Below are positions 12,001-20,557 of a DNA stretch of 64,000 bases, piece by piece. The position numbers were made by a program, and so were the translations under genes. Source of the DNA: Rhodococcus globerulus NBRC 14531. Its GTDB lineage: Bacteria > Actinomycetota > Actinomycetes > Mycobacteriales > Mycobacteriaceae. The stretch is taken from the NCBI RefSeq assembly GCF_001894805.1, contig NZ_BCWX01000002.1, positions 124,001 through 188,000 on the forward strand, read 5' to 3'. The notes below the pieces were generated by a model, which did not search any database, was not told where the DNA came from, and worked only from the letters and a program-made list of their open reading frames with translations. Positions within the stretch are counted from its first letter, which is position 1. Every line of letters starts with the position of its first letter.

Positions 12001-12292
12001 TGTTGCGGCGCAGGCAGATAGCGCTGGTGATGCCGCAGCAGTTGAGACCGCTCCGCGGAGTCGTCGTCGCAGTCGCAGGGCGTCTCGGGCTGCGGCAGCG
12101 CCCAGTGTCGAGGCACCGGAGGTCGGCACGGTCTTTGTCCTGCCGACGCCCGAACCTGTGGCGGAAGCCGTAGCGGAGCCTGTTGCTGCCGGCGCAGCGG
12201 CGCCGGTCGAAGACGACGTCGTTGTGGTCAAGAGGCCGCGTCGACGCCGAGCAGCAGCACGTCCGGCCGGTCCGCCGGTTGACGGCGAGTAA
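9065..12292 (+). CDS. rne: Ribonuclease E/G, actinobacterial long form
   Basis: Endoribonuclease initiating mRNA decay and rRNA/tRNA maturation. GTG 9065 is chosen because GGAG lies six bases upstream; an in-frame ATG at 9014 lacks one. 1075 aa. Residues about 1-440 are low complexity, acidic/Ala/Pro with Arg-rich blocks (near 275-295 and 350-360), likely RNA- or protein-binding. The S1 and RNase E/G core follows (VGNVYLGRVQNVLPSMEAAF near 480; catalytic Mg site in VVDVNTGKFTGAGG near 745; DFIDM near 795). A Zn-link-like CEHCHGRG lies near 850, and the C-terminal tail is again Arg-rich. The two disordered arms flanking a central core match mycobacterial RNase E rather than the E. coli layout. 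Confidence 0.95.
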   Translation: MADQAPTDSESNETPVFPDKMRVHALAKLLGITSKQVLAEAAALGTEIRSAQSSVHRDVAERIHASLHAVADAIEPVAAELDALIDPVVEKPVETPEAPSVAEKPARARRSRKKVVAEEPAVVESAVAEPAVVDPAVAEIAADLDAAAALQVSEPEQSDLFTSFEAAQTHAPEAEQAPAQVPLFLQPDMEAVEVAPRRRRARREPAAPVVEEKPSAPVETESAPAETAVVEAAAVEAGVEAAGVETRQTPETVTAPQAEGENAEAESDEEDDDQPRRRRRGRRGRGRGRGEQAGEQNEDESESDESTSESAPDTAKSTSTDVAVKSEEAESDAESESSEDSDLDADGNNRRRRRRRRRKTGSDSGADATTTSEDDPPNTVVHEREPRSKTRVVRDEVQGISGSTRLEAKRQRRRDGRDAGRRRPPILTESEFLARREAVDRVMVVRDRADSGQPHATTQVAVLEDGVLVEHFVTNSAAASMVGNVYLGRVQNVLPSMEAAFIDIGRGRNGVLYAGEVNWEAAGLGGNSRKIEQALKPGDQVLVQVSKDPVGHKGARLTTQISLAGRFLVYVPGGSSTGISRKLPDTERKRLKEILRDIVPADAGVIIRTASEGVSEEELARDVTRLQAQWAGIEEQAAAADSGKSGSPQALYEEPDMLVKVIRDLFNEDFSKLVIEGDKAHGTVENYINSVAPDLLPRLEKYTPNNGIDIFQARRIDEQLAKALDRKVWLPSGGTLVIDRTEAMTVVDVNTGKFTGAGGNLEETVTRNNLEAAEEIVRQMRLRDIGGMIVVDFIDMVLESNRDLVLRRLTECLGRDRTRHQVSEVTSLGLVQMTRKKLGTGLVEAFSTTCEHCHGRGIIVHSEPVEMKTADDGGARSSQQRSESGSSRKNKRGRSDKPAAAESNGHEASTPEVPAVDATVKRAHPVALAMAAHHDEHSHDEQSAVPAEVDASKSAEPTPVAADSSAADSGRATDVAVDGVAAQADSAGDAAAVETAPRSRRRSRRASRAAAAPSVEAPEVGTVFVLPTPEPVAEAVAEPVAAGAAAPVEDDVVVVKRPRRRRAAARPAGPPVDGE

Positions 12293-12314
12293 GAACTACC
12301 TCCTTTCGGAAATT

Positions 12315-12353
12315 GGCTTCGGTGCCCGACCCGCTGTGGCGGGCGCCGAAGCC
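12315..12353 (+). terminator. rne terminator hairpin
   Basis: Arms 12315-12328 and 12340-12353 (GGCTTCGGTGCCCG with CGGGCGCCGAAGCC) form a 14-bp stem with one G-U and an 11-nt loop, 22 bases past the rne stop. No U tract follows. Confidence 0.6.
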
Positions 12354-12419
12354 ATGACCCGAAGTTTCTGCTGGTAGACGCAGTAAATGCAGGATCGTTT
12401 CACCCCTCGGCGGGGCGGT

Positions 12420-12449
12420 TTGACCATGACGGTTGCTTTCCCGTAACCT
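12420..12449 (+). promoter_or_regulatory. Promoter for rplU-rpmA
   Basis: TTGACC (12420-12425), an 18-bp spacer, then TAACCT (12444-12449), a good match to actinobacterial sigma-A promoters. The start would lie near 12457, leaving a leader of about 155 nt. Confidence 0.5.
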
Positions 12450-12614
12450 TGCATAGTCGCCACCCGGCGGTAGAGATTCCGTGTGCCTAGAGTGCGGGAA
12501 TGTCCCGATGCATCAGCATCGAGCCGAGGTGACATAAACCAGACCAGTCGCGATGCATTTGACGCCTCAGGCAGCAGCGCGAGCAAGTTCGAAGAAGCAA
12601 GGGGTAGCCCTCCG

Positions 12615-12926
12615 ATGGCAACGTACGCGATCGTCAAGACCGGCGGAAAGCAGTACAAGGTCGCTGTTGGTGACCTCGTCAAGGTCGAGAAGATCGAGGG
12701 TGAGCCCGGCACTGCTGTCTCGCTTGCTCCCGTTCTCGTGGTTGACGGATCTGACCTGACCACCGACACGGCCAAGCTGGCCAAGGTCGCAGTCACCAGT
12801 GAGATCGTCGAGCACACCAAGGGCCCGAAGATCCGCATCCACAAGTTCAAGAACAAGACCGGTTACCACAAGCGTCAGGGCCACAGGCAGCCGCTTACGG
12901 TGCTCAAGGTCACGGGCATCAAGTAA
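12615..12926 (+). CDS. rplU: 50S ribosomal protein L21
   Basis: 103 aa, full family length. Begins [20 protein letters not shown] and carries the L21 C-terminal signature in the [14 protein letters not shown] region. It binds 23S rRNA in the large subunit. ATG 12615 is chosen because the family always starts at this Met-Tyr-Ala-like motif; the frame is open further upstream but that part has no similarity. It sits 42 bp ahead of rpmA, the standard rplU-rpmA pair, upstream of obg. Confidence 0.97.
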   Translation: MATYAIVKTGGKQYKVAVGDLVKVEKIEGEPGTAVSLAPVLVVDGSDLTTDTAKLAKVAVTSEIVEHTKGPKIRIHKFKNKTGYHKRQGHRQPLTVLKVTGIK

Positions 12927-12968
12927 CCAGTTCTTTCTAGCTAATTTCACCCGAGGAGGGTCAATAGC

Positions 12969-13238
12969 ATGGCACATAAGAAGGGTGCATCCAGCTCCCG
13001 TAACGGTCGCGATTCAAACGCCCAGCGCCTCGGCGTGAAGCGCTTCGGCGGCCAGTCCGTCAGCGCAGGCGAAATCCTGGTTCGCCAGCGCGGCACGCAC
13101 TTCCACCCCGGCGTCAACGTCGGCCGTGGCGGCGACGACACCCTGTTCGCTCTCGCTGCCGGTGCAGTCGAGTTCGGCCAGAAGCGTGGACGCAAGACCG
13201 TGAACATCGTTCCGGCCGTCGTTGCGGCTGAGGTCTAG
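12969..13238 (+). CDS. rpmA: 50S ribosomal protein L27
   Basis: 89 aa. The N-terminal [20 protein letters not shown] is the classic L27 start, without the cleaved extension found in Firmicutes. The segment [17 protein letters not shown] is the family signature. The N-terminus reaches towards the peptidyl-transferase centre of the ribosome. A Shine-Dalgarno GAGGAGG lies about 10 bases upstream (12953-12959). A strong terminator 70 bp downstream ends the rplU-rpmA unit before obg. Confidence 0.97.
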
Positions 13239-13306
13239 TCTCTCTCGCTAGTTGTGTGTCACAGGTGCTGCTGTTTTCAGTGAGGCCGTGACGCGTTCCA
13301 AGCTCC

Positions 13307-13359
13307 CAATAGGGGCGGACCAGGGTTGAAATAACCCGGTCCGCCCCTATTGTTTGTTT
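13307..13359 (+). terminator. Intrinsic terminator after rpmA
   Basis: Arms 13307-13320 and 13339-13352 are perfect complements (14 bp), with further inner pairing of GGGTT with AACCC, followed by TTTGTTT. The clearest Rho-independent terminator in the window. It separates rplU-rpmA from obg. Confidence 0.9.
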
Positions 13360-13453
13360 AAGCAGTACCTATTACCCCCCGAGCAACCCTGCTCACCAGA
13401 AGTTCAGCTCATCGCGTGAGACCCGCAATTGACTGAGGAAGGATCCGGCAGTC

Positions 13454-14905
13454 ATGTCCCGATTCATTGACCGTGTTGTGCTGCACGTCAGCGCTGGAAA
13501 AGGCGGCAATGGTTGCGCCTCCGTACACCGCGAGAAGTTCAAACCGCTCGGCGGCCCGGACGGCGCGAACGGCGGACGCGGCGGCGACGTCGTTCTCGTC
13601 GTCGACGAGAACATCCACACTCTCCTCGACTTCCACTTCCATCCCAATGCGAAGGCCACCAACGGCAAGCAGGGTGCCGGCAGCAACCGTGAAGGTGCCA
13701 ACGGCGAAGATCTCATCCTGAAGGTTCCGGACGGCACCGTCGTGCTCGACACAGACGGCAATGTCCTGGCTGACCTCGTCGGCGTTGGTAGCCGCTACGA
13801 CGCCGCTCAAGGCGGACGTGGTGGACTCGGCAACGCGGCATTGGCCTCGAAGGCCCGCAAGGCCCCCGGCTTCGCGTTGCTCGGTGAAGACGGCGTCGAG
13901 CGTGATCTGGTTCTCGAGCTCAAGTCGGTTGCCGACGTGGGTCTGCTCGGATTCCCCTCCGCCGGTAAGTCTTCACTGGTTTCCGTCCTCTCGGCAGCCA
14001 AGCCGAAGATCGCGGACTACCCGTTCACGACACTGGTCCCCAATCTCGGTGTCGTCTCCAGTGGTGAGACCACGTTCACCGTCGCCGACGTTCCCGGACT
14101 GATCCCCGGTGCCAGCGAAGGCCGCGGTCTGGGTCTGGACTTCCTGCGCCACATCGAGCGCTGCGCCGTACTCGCGCACGTGATCGACTGCGCAACTCTG
14201 GATCCGGGACGCGATCCGATGTCCGACATCGACGCCCTCGAAGCGGAACTGGCCGCGTACACGCCCGCGCTGTCCGGCGACTCGGGACTCGGCGACCTCG
14301 ACAAGCGCCCGCGCGTTGTCATCCTCAACAAGGCGGACGTGCCTGAGGCTGCGGAGTTGGCCGAGATGGTCACACCGGAGATCGAAGCCCGCGGATGGCC
14401 GGTATTCACGATTTCGGCCGTGAGCCGTGAAGGTCTGCGCCCGTTGACATTCGCGTTGGCGAAGATGGTGCGCGACTACCAGGAGGCTAACCCCAAGCCG
14501 GAGCCGAAGCGTCAGGTCATCAGGCCGATCAAGGTCAAGGATTCCAGCTTCACCATCGAGAAGGACCCCGATATTCCCGGTGGATTTGTCGTCCGCGGTA
14601 CGCGTCCGGAGCGGTGGATCCGTCAGACGGCCTTCGACAACGACGAAGCCGTTGGCTACCTTGCCGACCGTCTCGCACGGTTGGGCGTCGAAGATGCACT
14701 GGTCAAGAAGGGCGCACAGCCCGGGGCGTCGGTCACGATCGGTGACGTCAGCTTCGAGTGGGAGCCGATGACTCCGGCCGGTATCGACTTGACCCGTACG
14801 GGCCGCGGTACCGATCCGCGACTCGATCAGGTCGAGCGCATCGGCGCCGACGAGCGTAAGCACGCTCGACGCGTTCGCCGCGGCCTGCTCGACGAAGACA
14901 GCTAA
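13454..14905 (+). CDS. obgE: Obg family GTPase
   Basis: Essential GTPase in 50S assembly and stress signalling. 483 aa. Glycine-rich Obg fold at about 1-158 ([21 protein letters not shown]). G domain: P-loop [12 protein letters not shown] near 165, switch region [17 protein letters not shown] near 212, NKAD near 292. Then the OCT C-terminal domain at about 345-425 and an acidic/basic tail. ATG 13454 is preceded by GAGGAAGGA at 13434-13442. It lies 33 bp ahead of proB, with which it probably forms a transcript. Confidence 0.97.
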   Translation: MSRFIDRVVLHVSAGKGGNGCASVHREKFKPLGGPDGANGGRGGDVVLVVDENIHTLLDFHFHPNAKATNGKQGAGSNREGANGEDLILKVPDGTVVLDTDGNVLADLVGVGSRYDAAQGGRGGLGNAALASKARKAPGFALLGEDGVERDLVLELKSVADVGLLGFPSAGKSSLVSVLSAAKPKIADYPFTTLVPNLGVVSSGETTFTVADVPGLIPGASEGRGLGLDFLRHIERCAVLAHVIDCATLDPGRDPMSDIDALEAELAAYTPALSGDSGLGDLDKRPRVVILNKADVPEAAELAEMVTPEIEARGWPVFTISAVSREGLRPLTFALAKMVRDYQEANPKPEPKRQVIRPIKVKDSSFTIEKDPDIPGGFVVRGTRPERWIRQTAFDNDEAVGYLADRLARLGVEDALVKKGAQPGASVTIGDVSFEWEPMTPAGIDLTRTGRGTDPRLDQVERIGADERKHARRVRRGLLDEDS

Positions 14906-14938
14906 CACACGCGAAACCAGAAGCGAGGGAACGGGACT

Positions 14939-16042
14939 GTGCTCGGTTCCACCAGGGAGTCGATTGCGTCGGCTCACAGTATTGTCGTGAAGATCGGGTC
15001 GTCCGCACTGACCAGTTTGGTTGCGGGCCTCGATACCCATCGGCTGGATCTGCTGGCCGACGCCATCGAAGCTCGCATGCGTGCGGGTTCGGACGTCGTT
15101 GTGGTGTCCTCCGGTGCCGTGGGTGCCGGATTGGCTCCACTGGGGCTCACCAAACGACCTCGCGACCTCGCAACAAAGCAGGCGGCAGCCAGCGTCGGAC
15201 AGTTGGCGCTGGCTCATGCCTGGGGTACGTCCTTTGCGCGCTACGGGCGAACCGTGGGGCAGGTTCTGCTCACCGCTGACGACATCGCTCGGCGGACACA
15301 ACACCGCAACGCTCAGCGCACCCTCGATCGACTTAGGGCATTGCACGCGGTGGCGATCGTCAACGAAAACGACACTGTCGCAACAACAGAACTCCGTTTC
15401 GGTGACAACGATCGACTGGCCGCATTGGTGGCTCACCTCGTCGGAGCAGACGCGCTGATTCTCCTGTCGGATGTCGACGGTCTGTACGACGGTGATCCCC
15501 GGAAGGGTAGTGCCACACTGATTCCCGAGGTCAACAGCCCCGAGGATCTTGACGGCGTCGTGGCCGGTTCGGGTGGCGCGCTGGGTACGGGCGGCATGGC
15601 GTCCAAGCTCTCAGCTGCCCGTTTGGCCGCCGATTCCGGTGTGCCCGTTCTGCTTGCGGCTGCGTCCGACGCGGCTGCAGCCTTGAGCGGCGCCGATGTG
15701 GGAACCGCGTTTGCCGCGCGGCCCACCAGGCTCTCGGCCCGCCGGTTCTGGGTGCGTCATGCCGCAGATACGCAGGGCGACGTGCATCTCGATGAAGGCG
15801 CAGTTCGGGCGGTCGTCACAAAGCGCCGTAGCTTGCTGTCTGCCGGAATCGTCGGTGTCTCAGGTGATTTCCATGCCGGCGACGTGGTGTCGTTGATGGG
15901 GCCGGGGGAGAAGCCCGTTGCCCGTGGTGTTGTCGCGTTCGATGCGTCGGAGATCGAGGAAATCCTCGGACGCTCCACCGCGGATCTGCCGGCGGATATG
16001 CAGCGTCCGGTTGTTCACGCCGATGACTTGGTAGCGCTGTAG
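14939..16042 (+). CDS. proB: Glutamate 5-kinase
   Basis: First step of proline synthesis: ATP-dependent phosphorylation of glutamate. 367 aa, with an amino-acid kinase domain ([13 protein letters not shown] near residue 15; [19 protein letters not shown] near 143; [12 protein letters not shown] near 178) and a C-terminal PUA domain (about 280-365). Start GTG 14939 has GAGGGAACGGG upstream. The partner gene proA is not adjacent but about 20 kb downstream, beyond an accessory block. The 3' end overlaps the convergent sirtuin gene by 28 bases. Confidence 0.96.
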   Translation: MLGSTRESIASAHSIVVKIGSSALTSLVAGLDTHRLDLLADAIEARMRAGSDVVVVSSGAVGAGLAPLGLTKRPRDLATKQAAASVGQLALAHAWGTSFARYGRTVGQVLLTADDIARRTQHRNAQRTLDRLRALHAVAIVNENDTVATTELRFGDNDRLAALVAHLVGADALILLSDVDGLYDGDPRKGSATLIPEVNSPEDLDGVVAGSGGALGTGGMASKLSAARLAADSGVPVLLAAASDAAAALSGADVGTAFAARPTRLSARRFWVRHAADTQGDVHLDEGAVRAVVTKRRSLLSAGIVGVSGDFHAGDVVSLMGPGEKPVARGVVAFDASEIEEILGRSTADLPADMQRPVVHADDLVAL

Positions 16043-16875
16043 CTTTCGCTCGCCGCGAGAGCGGAAAGTGCTTCGGTGCAACCGATGTCGAGTTTGAGGG
16101 CGGCTAATTCGTCACCGCGGGTGAGTCCACGATTGACTATCGCAACGGGCTTTCCCGCTTTCGCGGCGTAGCGGACGAACCGTAGTCCCGACATGACGGT
16201 CAACGACGAACCGGCAACCAGTACGGCGTCGGCTTCGTCGACCAGGTTGTACGAGCGGGCAACTCGTTCCTTGGGGACGGACTCACCGAAGTACACGATG
16301 TCGGGCTTGAGAATTCCGCCGCACGCGCCGCAGTCGACAACGCGGAAATGCGCGGTCGACTCGATGACCGCATCTGCGTCCGGTGCTATCTCGACTCCCT
16401 TTGCCGCAGCAACAGTTTCGGCGAATCCTGGGTTGGCTTCCTCGAGTTGTTCGGCCAGTGTTGTCCGCGAGATCAAACGCTGACAGTTCAAGCAGCGAAC
16501 CTGTGCGTACGTGCCGTGTAGGTCGATGACATTGCGGGCTCCGGCCTTGGTGTGCAGGAGGTCGACGTTCTGGGTGATGACTCCGACGGCTCGGCCACTG
16601 CGCTCCAGCGTCGCCACCGCCCGGTGGCCCTGGTTTGGCCGGGAGCTGTCCATGTACCGCCAGCCGATGTGGTTGCGCGCCCAGTAGTGGCGCCGGAACG
16701 CGGAATCGCCGATGAACTGCTGGAAAGTCATCGGATTGCGCGGCGGGGAATCGGGTCCGCGGTAGTCAGGGATTCCGGAGTCGGTGGAGATGCCCGCGCC
16801 GGTCAGAATTGCGAGTCGGCGCCCGGACAGGAGCTCGGTAAGGGCGTCGAGGCGACTGTCACTGGTTGGCACCAT
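16015..16875 (-). CDS. Sirtuin, NAD-dependent protein deacylase
   Basis: 286 aa. NAD-binding motif [19 protein letters not shown] near residue 20; [13 protein letters not shown]; catalytic His in VIDLHGTY; zinc cysteines in RCLNCQR and [10 protein letters not shown]; and VYFGESVPK, all sirtuin signatures. Removes acyl groups from lysines, making nicotinamide and O-acyl-ADP-ribose. ATG 16875 (MVPTSDSRL) is chosen because homology begins there; the open frame beyond it runs through helR DNA. Transcribed away from helR, sharing a roughly 155-bp control region, and overlapping the end of proB by 28 bases tail to tail. Confidence 0.92.
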   Translation of the reverse strand: MVPTSDSRLDALTELLSGRRLAILTGAGISTDSGIPDYRGPDSPPRNPMTFQQFIGDSAFRRHYWARNHIGWRYMDSSRPNQGHRAVATLERSGRAVGVITQNVDLLHTKAGARNVIDLHGTYAQVRCLNCQRLISRTTLAEQLEEANPGFAETVAAAKGVEIAPDADAVIESTAHFRVVDCGACGGILKPDIVYFGESVPKERVARSYNLVDEADAVLVAGSSLTVMSGLRFVRYAAKAGKPVAIVNRGLTRGDELAALKLDIGCTEALSALAASESYSATKSSA

Positions 16876-16937
16876 TCCAGGATAGGCCGTCAGCGTCAGT
16901 AGGCGCGCGCTTCCACTTTCAATATATAGCCGACTGG

Positions 16938-16956
16938 GGGGCTTGCGGCAAGGCCG
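16938..16956 (+). promoter_or_regulatory. Rifamycin-associated element (RAE) upstream of helR
   Basis: GGGGCTTGCGGCAAGGCCG matches the 19-bp RAE inverted repeat known ahead of rifamycin-resistance genes in actinomycetes (GGGGCTTGCGGCAAGCCCC as I recall it) at 17 of 19 positions, including the first 15 in a row. It lies 75 bp before the helR GTG. TATATA (16923-16928) just upstream is a possible -10. Confidence 0.8.
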
Positions 16957-16973
16957 GGGCAGTGCCGCAGAAT

Positions 16974-17013
16974 GGCTCTTCCGATCCCAGGTGACTGAGG
17001 GATCGGAAGAGCC
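16974..17013 (+). promoter_or_regulatory. Perfect 15-bp hairpin in helR leader
   Basis: GGCTCTTCCGATCCC (16974-16988) and its exact complement (16999-17013) flank a 10-nt loop. It lies between the RAE and the Shine-Dalgarno GGAGGGG (17022-17028). No U tract follows. It may act in attenuation or RNA stability. Confidence 0.6.
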
Positions 17014-17031
17014 ATGGAAGTGGAGGGGCAC

Positions 17032-19197
17032 GTGCCAACCCAGGGGTACGAAGACGAATTGAGCGCCGAGCAGGCTTACGTGGAGGGGCTTTACGCGCGG
17101 CTCGATGCCGAGCGTGCGCGAGTGAAGGGGAGGTACACCACAGCATTGCGGGGAGACGGCGGAAACCTCTTGCAACGCGACGACGAGGTGCGCGCCCTTG
17201 CCACCGAGGCAAAGCGGCTCGATGTGGCAGACAACGGGCTGTGTTTCGGACGGCTGGACAGTCTCGATGGTGAGCACAGTTACATCGGTCGCATCGGCCT
17301 TCTGGACGCGGACAACGAGTACGAACCTGTGCTGCTCGATTGGCGGGCGCCGGCATCACGTCCGTTCTACGTCGCCACCGCTGCTCACCCGGAAAATATG
17401 CGTCGACGCCGCCAGTTCCACACGCGCGGACGTCGTGTGGTCGATTTCACCGACGAGGTGCTCGGCCGGCCGGGTGGTACCGAGCGGGGCGACGCGGCGT
17501 TGCTCGCGGCGGTCAACGCACCGCGCGGCAACGGAATGCGCGACATCGTGGCAACGATTCAGGCGGAGCAGGACGACATCGTCCGGCTCGATCACCCCGG
17601 GGTACTGGTGATCGAGGGTGGACCGGGAACCGGGAAGACCGTGGTAGCGCTGCACCGCGTCGCGTATCTCCTGTACACCCAGCGGGCGCGGATGGAACGT
17701 CACGGCGTACTGGTGGTCGGGCCCAACCCGGCATTCCTCACCCACATCGGCCGGGTACTACCGTCGCTGGGCGAATCCGACGTGGTGTTCATGACGACGG
17801 GTGATCTGGTGCCCGGTCGCAGTGTCACGGCTGAGGACCTCCCGGAGGCTGCCCAAATCAAGGGTTCCCTGAAGTTCCTGGACGTGCTCGCGGCTGCTGT
17901 TGCCGACCGGCAACAACTGCCCACGGAACCGGTGGTGATCGAACTCGCGGACGCTACGGTGCGGATCGACGCCGAGACTGCGCAGTGGGCCAGAGAAGAG
18001 GCACGCGCCAGTGGTCACGCGCACAACGACGCCCGGGCGGTGTTCACCGAGGTACTCACGTGGGCGCTCACCGAGCGCGCGATATCACGGATCGGCCGGG
18101 GCTGGCTGAGCCGGTCGGATCGCGACGCGTGGGAACAACTGCGGGAGGACCTGATCGAGGAGCTCACGGAACATGCCGGGTTCATCGCCGCGCTTGACGA
18201 ACTGTGGCCGATCCTGACGCCGGAAACGCTTCTTGCAGAGCTGTATACGTCTACCGCGCGACTGCAGGCGGCGGGCGGCGACGACGTGCTGCTGCGCGCG
18301 CAGGGTGACGCGTGGACGGTTTCGGATGTGCCGTTGCTCGACGAATTGGTCGACCTGTTGGGCCGGGACAAACCCGTCGATCAGGCCGCCCAGCACGAAC
18401 GCAAGGAGGAAGCCGCCTATGCCGCCGGCGTGCTGGACATGATGATCAGCCGCGAGGACCTCATGGACGACGAGGACCATCTGCTGGCTCAGGACATGCT
18501 GTACGCCGAGGATCTGGCCGATCGCTTTGTCGAGCTCGATACCCGCGACCTCGCCGAACGTGCTGCCGCTGACCGGGATTGGACGTACCGGCACGTCGTG
18601 GTGGACGAGGCCCAGGAACTATCCGAAATGGACTGGCGGGTGTTGATGCGTCGCTGCCCCGATCGATCCTTCACCGTGGTGGGCGATCTTGCTCAACGAC
18701 GGTCTGCCGCCGGCGCGACCACGTGGAGCGCGATGATGGAACCGTACGTGCCTGGCCGTTGGGTCTACCGATCACTGTCGGTGAACTACCGCACTCCCGC
18801 CGAGATCATGAGCGTCGCTGCGGCCCTGCTCGCGGAGTTTGCGCCGTCGGTCTTGCCGCCGGAGTCGGTCAGGTCGTGTGGCGTCGCCCCGTGGTCGAAG
18901 CGAGTCGACTCCGGTGAACTCGACTCTGCCATAGCGGAATTCGTACGCGATGAAGCCGGTCGCGAGGGCACAAGCATTGTCATCGGTCCACACGGTGTGC
19001 CGGGCACAGTGCCGGCGTCGGAGACGAAGGGCTTGGAGTTCGACGCCGTTCTGGTGGTGGAACCGGAACGGATCCTGGCCGAGGGTTCCCGAGGTGCAGC
19101 CGAACTGTATGTAGCCCTCACCCGTGCCACCCAACGCCTCGGCGTCCTGCATCATGGCCCGTTGCCGGTAGCCCTGGCCGAACTTGACGAAGCCTGA
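17032..19197 (+). CDS. helR: HelR/HelD-like RNA polymerase-recycling motor ATPase
   Basis: UvrD/PcrA-like superfamily I protein without nuclease domains. 721 aa from GTG 17032, chosen for the strong GGAGGGG four bases upstream; an in-frame ATG at 17014 has a poorer site and lies at the foot of a hairpin. N-terminal charged coiled coil (about 5-60), then the HelD-type segment GRIGLLDADNEYEPVLLDWRAPASRPFY. Walker A GGPGTGKTVVALHR near 195; Walker B VVVDEAQELSEMDW near 522; SVNYRTPAEIM near 582; YVALTRATQRLGVL near the end. HelD proteins pull stalled RNA polymerase off nucleic acid; HelR members also displace rifamycins from it. The upstream RAE supports the HelR assignment; resistance itself is inferred. 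Confidence 0.88.
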   Translation: MPTQGYEDELSAEQAYVEGLYARLDAERARVKGRYTTALRGDGGNLLQRDDEVRALATEAKRLDVADNGLCFGRLDSLDGEHSYIGRIGLLDADNEYEPVLLDWRAPASRPFYVATAAHPENMRRRRQFHTRGRRVVDFTDEVLGRPGGTERGDAALLAAVNAPRGNGMRDIVATIQAEQDDIVRLDHPGVLVIEGGPGTGKTVVALHRVAYLLYTQRARMERHGVLVVGPNPAFLTHIGRVLPSLGESDVVFMTTGDLVPGRSVTAEDLPEAAQIKGSLKFLDVLAAAVADRQQLPTEPVVIELADATVRIDAETAQWAREEARASGHAHNDARAVFTEVLTWALTERAISRIGRGWLSRSDRDAWEQLREDLIEELTEHAGFIAALDELWPILTPETLLAELYTSTARLQAAGGDDVLLRAQGDAWTVSDVPLLDELVDLLGRDKPVDQAAQHERKEEAAYAAGVLDMMISREDLMDDEDHLLAQDMLYAEDLADRFVELDTRDLAERAAADRDWTYRHVVVDEAQELSEMDWRVLMRRCPDRSFTVVGDLAQRRSAAGATTWSAMMEPYVPGRWVYRSLSVNYRTPAEIMSVAAALLAEFAPSVLPPESVRSCGVAPWSKRVDSGELDSAIAEFVRDEAGREGTSIVIGPHGVPGTVPASETKGLEFDAVLVVEPERILAEGSRGAAELYVALTRATQRLGVLHHGPLPVALAELDEA

Positions 19198-19200
19198 GGA

Positions 19201-20133
19201 TCAGTAGCCCGCGATTGGATCGACCAGTGCTGCGAGGGTCTCTCCGTTCGCAAACCGCGTCACGTTCTTGGACACGTGATCGGCGAACGCGGCCGGCCGC
19301 ACTCCGGGGGGATTGGAATCGTGGGGAGTGATGATGGCGTTGGTCAGATCCCACAGCGGGTGGCCGTCGGGTAGCGGTTCGGGATCGGTGACGTCGAGTC
19401 CGGCGCCGCCGATCCGTTCCGTCGCGATCGCGTCCACCAGCGCATCGGTGTCCACGAGGGAACCGCGGGCGACGTTGATCACCCAGGAGTGTGGCTTCAT
19501 CGCGGCGAGTTGCGTCGCTCCGATGAGATGGCGGGTTTCGGGCGTTGCCGGGGCCGCGATGACGAAGTGATCTGCGCGAGAAAAGATTTCGTTCATACGC
19601 ATTGCCGGGTAGGTCGACACGGCGCCGGGCACGGGGCTGCCGCTGCGATTGACTGCGATGCTGTCCGCCCCCTGTGCGGCCAGCATCGGGATCAACGCAC
19701 GGCCGATCCCACCGGCGCCGATAATGGCCACGGTGGAACCCCGCAGTGTGCCGACCTTCGAGAAGAACTCGAACTGACGCCACGTCTTTGCCTCGATGTG
19801 GGCCGGCAGATGTTTGACTCCGGCCAGCAGCAACATCAGGGCGTGCTCTGCCACCGACGACGAGAACGCGCCCGCAGCAGACGTCCACGTGATGTAGGTG
19901 TCCTTCGGAATCACCCCGGCCTCGAACCAGTCCTCGATCCCGGCCGAGGGGAGCTGCACCCACCGGATCGACGGCGGCAAATCCCTCGGAAACGAATCCG
20001 GTGATCCGGCCCAGATCAGGGCGTCGGCCGACTCGAGCGGACTGATCAAACCGCCACCCCGAAGCACAGCACTGTCGAGCAGTGCATCGGGGGACGGGCC
20101 GATCGCTACACGTGGTGAGGTGTCAGTCGTCAT
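19201..20133 (-). CDS. D-isomer-specific 2-hydroxyacid dehydrogenase
   Basis: 310 aa. NAD-binding Rossmann motif AIIGAGGIGRALIPML near residue 137; the family's INVARGSLVDTDALVDAI near 216; catalytic-region GAGLDVTDPEPLPDGHPLW and the proton-donor His in IITPHDSN. The substrate cannot be told: hydroxypyruvate/glyoxylate reductase or phosphoglycerate-dehydrogenase-like activity are options. It begins 9 bp after ectC, on the same strand, so it is the fourth gene of the ectoine operon, where ectD often stands. It is convergent with helR, with 3 bp between stops. Confidence 0.88.
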   Translation of the reverse strand: MTTDTSPRVAIGPSPDALLDSAVLRGGGLISPLESADALIWAGSPDSFPRDLPPSIRWVQLPSAGIEDWFEAGVIPKDTYITWTSAAGAFSSSVAEHALMLLLAGVKHLPAHIEAKTWRQFEFFSKVGTLRGSTVAIIGAGGIGRALIPMLAAQGADSIAVNRSGSPVPGAVSTYPAMRMNEIFSRADHFVIAAPATPETRHLIGATQLAAMKPHSWVINVARGSLVDTDALVDAIATERIGGAGLDVTDPEPLPDGHPLWDLTNAIITPHDSNPPGVRPAAFADHVSKNVTRFANGETLAALVDPIAGY

Positions 20134-20142
20134 GGTTTGACG

Positions 20143-20541
20143 CTACGCGGGCACCTCGACGAGTGGGTAGATTCCGTTCTCGTCATGTACCTCACGCCCG
20201 GTGACCGGCGGATTGAACACACACAGCATCCGCATTTCCGTGTCAGGTTCGACGCGGTGACGCTCGTGCCCGTTGAGCAGGTACATCGATCCGGGAGCGA
20301 GGTCGTACTCGGTGTTGTTGTCGAGGTCGATCAGCTTTCCGGTGCCTTCGACGAGCCAGACGGCCTCGACGTGGTTGGCGTAGTGGAAGGTGTTGACCGA
20401 TCCTGCCTTGATGGTGGTCTCGTGGAACGAGAATCCGACGCGGTCGCCACCCAGGACGATGCGCTTGCTGCGCCAGTTGCCGTCCTCGCTGGTGATGTCA
20501 CGATCGGTGTCGGTGATCTCGGTGGTGGTGCGCACGATCAT
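20143..20541 (-). CDS. ectC: L-ectoine synthase
   Basis: 132 aa, family length. Cupin-fold enzyme that cyclises N-gamma-acetyl-diaminobutyrate to ectoine. Starts MIVRTTTEITDTDRDI and carries WRSKRIVLGGDRVGFSFHET, the metal-site region FHYANHVEAVWLVEG, and the C-terminal CVFNPPVTGREVHDENGIYP, all highly typical. It follows ectB by 16 bp and has AGAAAGGAA upstream. Confidence 0.96.
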   Translation of the reverse strand: MIVRTTTEITDTDRDITSEDGNWRSKRIVLGGDRVGFSFHETTIKAGSVNTFHYANHVEAVWLVEGTGKLIDLDNNTEYDLAPGSMYLLNGHERHRVEPDTEMRMLCVFNPPVTGREVHDENGIYPLVEVPA

Positions 20542-20557
20542 GGGGGAGTTCCTTTCT

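Larger units (their letters stand above)
12293..12614 (+). other. rne-rplU intergenic region
   Basis: 322 bp without an ORF. It contains the rne hairpin (12315-12353), a sigma-A-like promoter (12420-12449), and a roughly 155-nt rplU leader. The leader has two adjacent small hairpins: CGGGA/TCCCG around ATG and GATGC/GCATC around ATCA (about 12496-12520). A leader of this length could allow ribosomal-protein feedback, but no known L21-leader consensus was recognised. Confidence 0.5.
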
